Below, in pieces: positions 8,453 through 9,440 of a stretch of 9,440 nt of DNA. Location of the stretch: NCBI GenBank assembly GCA_030039815.1, contig JASHUW010000510.1:1-9440 (forward strand), given 5' to 3'. Every line of letters begins with the position of its first letter. Positions within the stretch are counted from its first letter, which is position 1. The translations under genes were made by a program, and so were the position numbers. The DNA comes from Alphaproteobacteria bacterium. Lineage in GTDB: Bacteria; Pseudomonadota; Alphaproteobacteria; ATCC43930; CGMCC-115725. The notes beneath the pieces are model-generated. The model had not been told where the DNA came from. It was given only the letters and a program-made list of their open reading frames with translations, and ran no database searches.

Positions 8453-9106
8453 ATGAGCGACGGCTTTGTACTCCATGGTAGCCCGCACTCCTTGCCGACC
8501 TATCGGGTCGCGCTGATGCTGCGCCTCTGCGGGGTCGGGTTCCGCTTTCGCTATGTCAGCTTCCAGCGGCGCATGCACCTGACGCCCGAGTTTCGCGCGC
8601 TGTCGCGGTGGGGGCAGGTGCCGGTGCTGGAGCATGACGGCCGCGTGCTGCTGCAGTCGGCGGCGATCCTCGAATATCTCTCGGAAACCCTCGGCCGTTT
8701 CGGCGGCAGCGATGACGTCGCGCGGCAGGACATCCGCGAGTGGTTGTTCTGGGACGCCGATCGCCTCTATCCGCCGCTGTACGGCTGGTACAGCGTCAGC
8801 CTCGGCCGGCGCGGGCTGTTGCCGCTGTCCTTCGACGACGGCGTCGTCGCGCGCTGGAAGATGCTGGGGGAGGCAGCGCTCGGGATTCTCGATGCGCATC
8901 TCGCGGATCAGCACTTTCTCGTCGGCGCCGAGCCGACCATTGCCGACATTGCCAGCTATGGCGACATCGCTTTCGCCAAGCTGAGCGGGCGCGACCCTGC
9001 GGAATGGCCGAATGTCGCCGCCTGGGCGGCCCGCATCGAGTCGCTTCCTGGCTTTGCCGCGCCGTTCGACCTGCTGGCGATGCAGGACGCCGACATCCCG
9101 GCCTGA
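8453..9106 (+). CDS. Glutathione S-transferase family protein
   Basis: This 217-residue cytosolic GST-fold protein has the full family length. The N-terminal thioredoxin-like domain (about 1-85) begins VLHGSPHSLPTYRVAL, with Ser10 or Ser13 as candidate catalytic Ser. VPVL (56-59) carries the invariant cis-Pro, and QSAAI (68-72) is the loop that binds the gamma-glutamyl part of glutathione. The all-helical C-terminal domain contains FLVGAEPTIADI, whose TIADI (162-166) is the N-capping box conserved in GSTs. The start has AGGGAG 7 nt upstream and follows the PPOX stop by 22 bp, so the two genes are likely one operon. The substrate is unknown; the neighbouring redox genes hint at detoxification or turnover of an electrophilic small molecule, but that is inference. 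Confidence 0.93.
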   Translation: MSDGFVLHGSPHSLPTYRVALMLRLCGVGFRFRYVSFQRRMHLTPEFRALSRWGQVPVLEHDGRVLLQSAAILEYLSETLGRFGGSDDVARQDIREWLFWDADRLYPPLYGWYSVSLGRRGLLPLSFDDGVVARWKMLGEAALGILDAHLADQHFLVGAEPTIADIASYGDIAFAKLSGRDPAEWPNVAAWAARIESLPGFAAPFDLLAMQDADIPA

Positions 9107-9139
9107 CCTGCGCCGGAACGAGGCGGGGATTGCGTCGGA

Positions 9140-9153
9140 CGACCTAGCGGTCG
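9140..9153. repeat. Small hairpin between the GST and LLM oxidoreductase genes
   Basis: CGACC (9140-9144) and GGTCG (9149-9153) flank a TAGC loop. The 100-bp gap 9107-9206 shows no T-run, so a terminator is doubtful. The hairpin is short and may be chance. Confidence 0.3.
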
Positions 9154-9206
9154 CCTTACCATCGCGGCTAAGCTGGCGGCATGCGCGTCTCCATGGGAGG
9201 ACAGCC

Positions 9207-9440
9207 ATGCATTTCGGCGTCTTGATGTTCATGACCGATTACGCGATGCCGGCGCCTGAGTTGGCCCGGGCGATGGAGGAACGCGGGTTTGAGTCGCTGT
9301 GGGCGCCCGAGCATTCGCACATCCCGCTGTCGCGCAAGACACCGTTCCCGGGCGGTGGCGAGTTGCCGAAGCAATATTACGATGCGATGGACCCGTTCAT
9401 CTCGCTGACCGCCGCGGCCGCCGCCACCAAGAAACTCAAG
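9207..9440 (+). CDS. LLM-class oxidoreductase, probably F420-dependent (5' end, continues beyond window)
   Basis: The first 78 residues are present and the frame stays open to the window edge. MHFGVLMFMTDYAMPAPELA, then RAMEERGFESLWAPEHSHIP and GGGELPKQYYDAMDPFISL, are the N-terminal beta-strand and loop signature of the luciferase-like monooxygenase (TIM-barrel) superfamily, in the subgroup annotated as TIGR03619-type F420-dependent enzymes. These transfer hydride between F420 and a substrate; FMN-using relatives exist. The start is clear, with GGGAGG 6 nt upstream. It follows the GST gene by 100 bp in the same direction, so it may share the operon or have its own promoter. C-terminal residues needed to judge cofactor choice are outside the window. 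Confidence 0.9.
   Translation, partial: MHFGVLMFMTDYAMPAPELARAMEERGFESLWAPEHSHIPLSRKTPFPGGGELPKQYYDAMDPFISLTAAAAATKKLK

Overview
The window is GC-rich DNA with strong third-position GC bias. It looks like chromosome from an alphaproteobacterium, most likely Hyphomicrobiales (Rhizobiales). Supporting signs are a DUF4167 protein (a family largely confined to Alphaproteobacteria) directly before clpB, a Caulobacter/Rhizobium-type Flp pilin, and F420-linked enzyme families of the kind found in some soil Alphaproteobacteria. I see no insertion sequence, phage gene, tRNA, rRNA or CRISPR array.

Layout. (1) Positions 2-304 hold the 3' end of the DUF4167 gene. A 170-bp gap follows with two hairpin-forming repeats and a possible heat-shock promoter, and then clpB (476-3076), the ATP-dependent disaggregase. 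(2) A small Flp/Fap pilin gene runs leftwards (3152-3313) and has its own hairpin-plus-T-tract terminator (3090-3124). (3) Rightwards from 3426 lies a 788-residue molybdenum hydroxylase large subunit (CoxL/XdhB-like) without its usual iron-sulfur and FAD subunits. (4) Converging on it with a one-base gap is a leftward three-gene unit (7939 to 5794). It encodes the alpha and beta halves of a ThDP-dependent decarboxylase resembling sulfopyruvate/phosphonopyruvate decarboxylase, followed by a secreted FecR-domain protein whose start overlaps the beta stop as ATGA. (5) Divergent from that unit is a rightward group: a Rv0121-type PPOX/F420 flavin-fold protein (8005-8430), a glutathione S-transferase-like protein (8453-9106), and the 5' end of an LLM-class, probably F420-dependent, oxidoreductase (9207 to the window edge).

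How the genes fit together. clpB and DUF4167 are housekeeping genes. The rest is a patchwork of small-molecule redox and decarboxylation enzymes. The tightest genetic linkage is the alpha/beta decarboxylase plus FecR operon, which is the most unusual arrangement in the window. The second theme is two F420-associated families about 800 bp apart, which suggests the host may make or use the deazaflavin F420. I found no clear-cut new defence or mobile system; the items below are leads, not established novelties.
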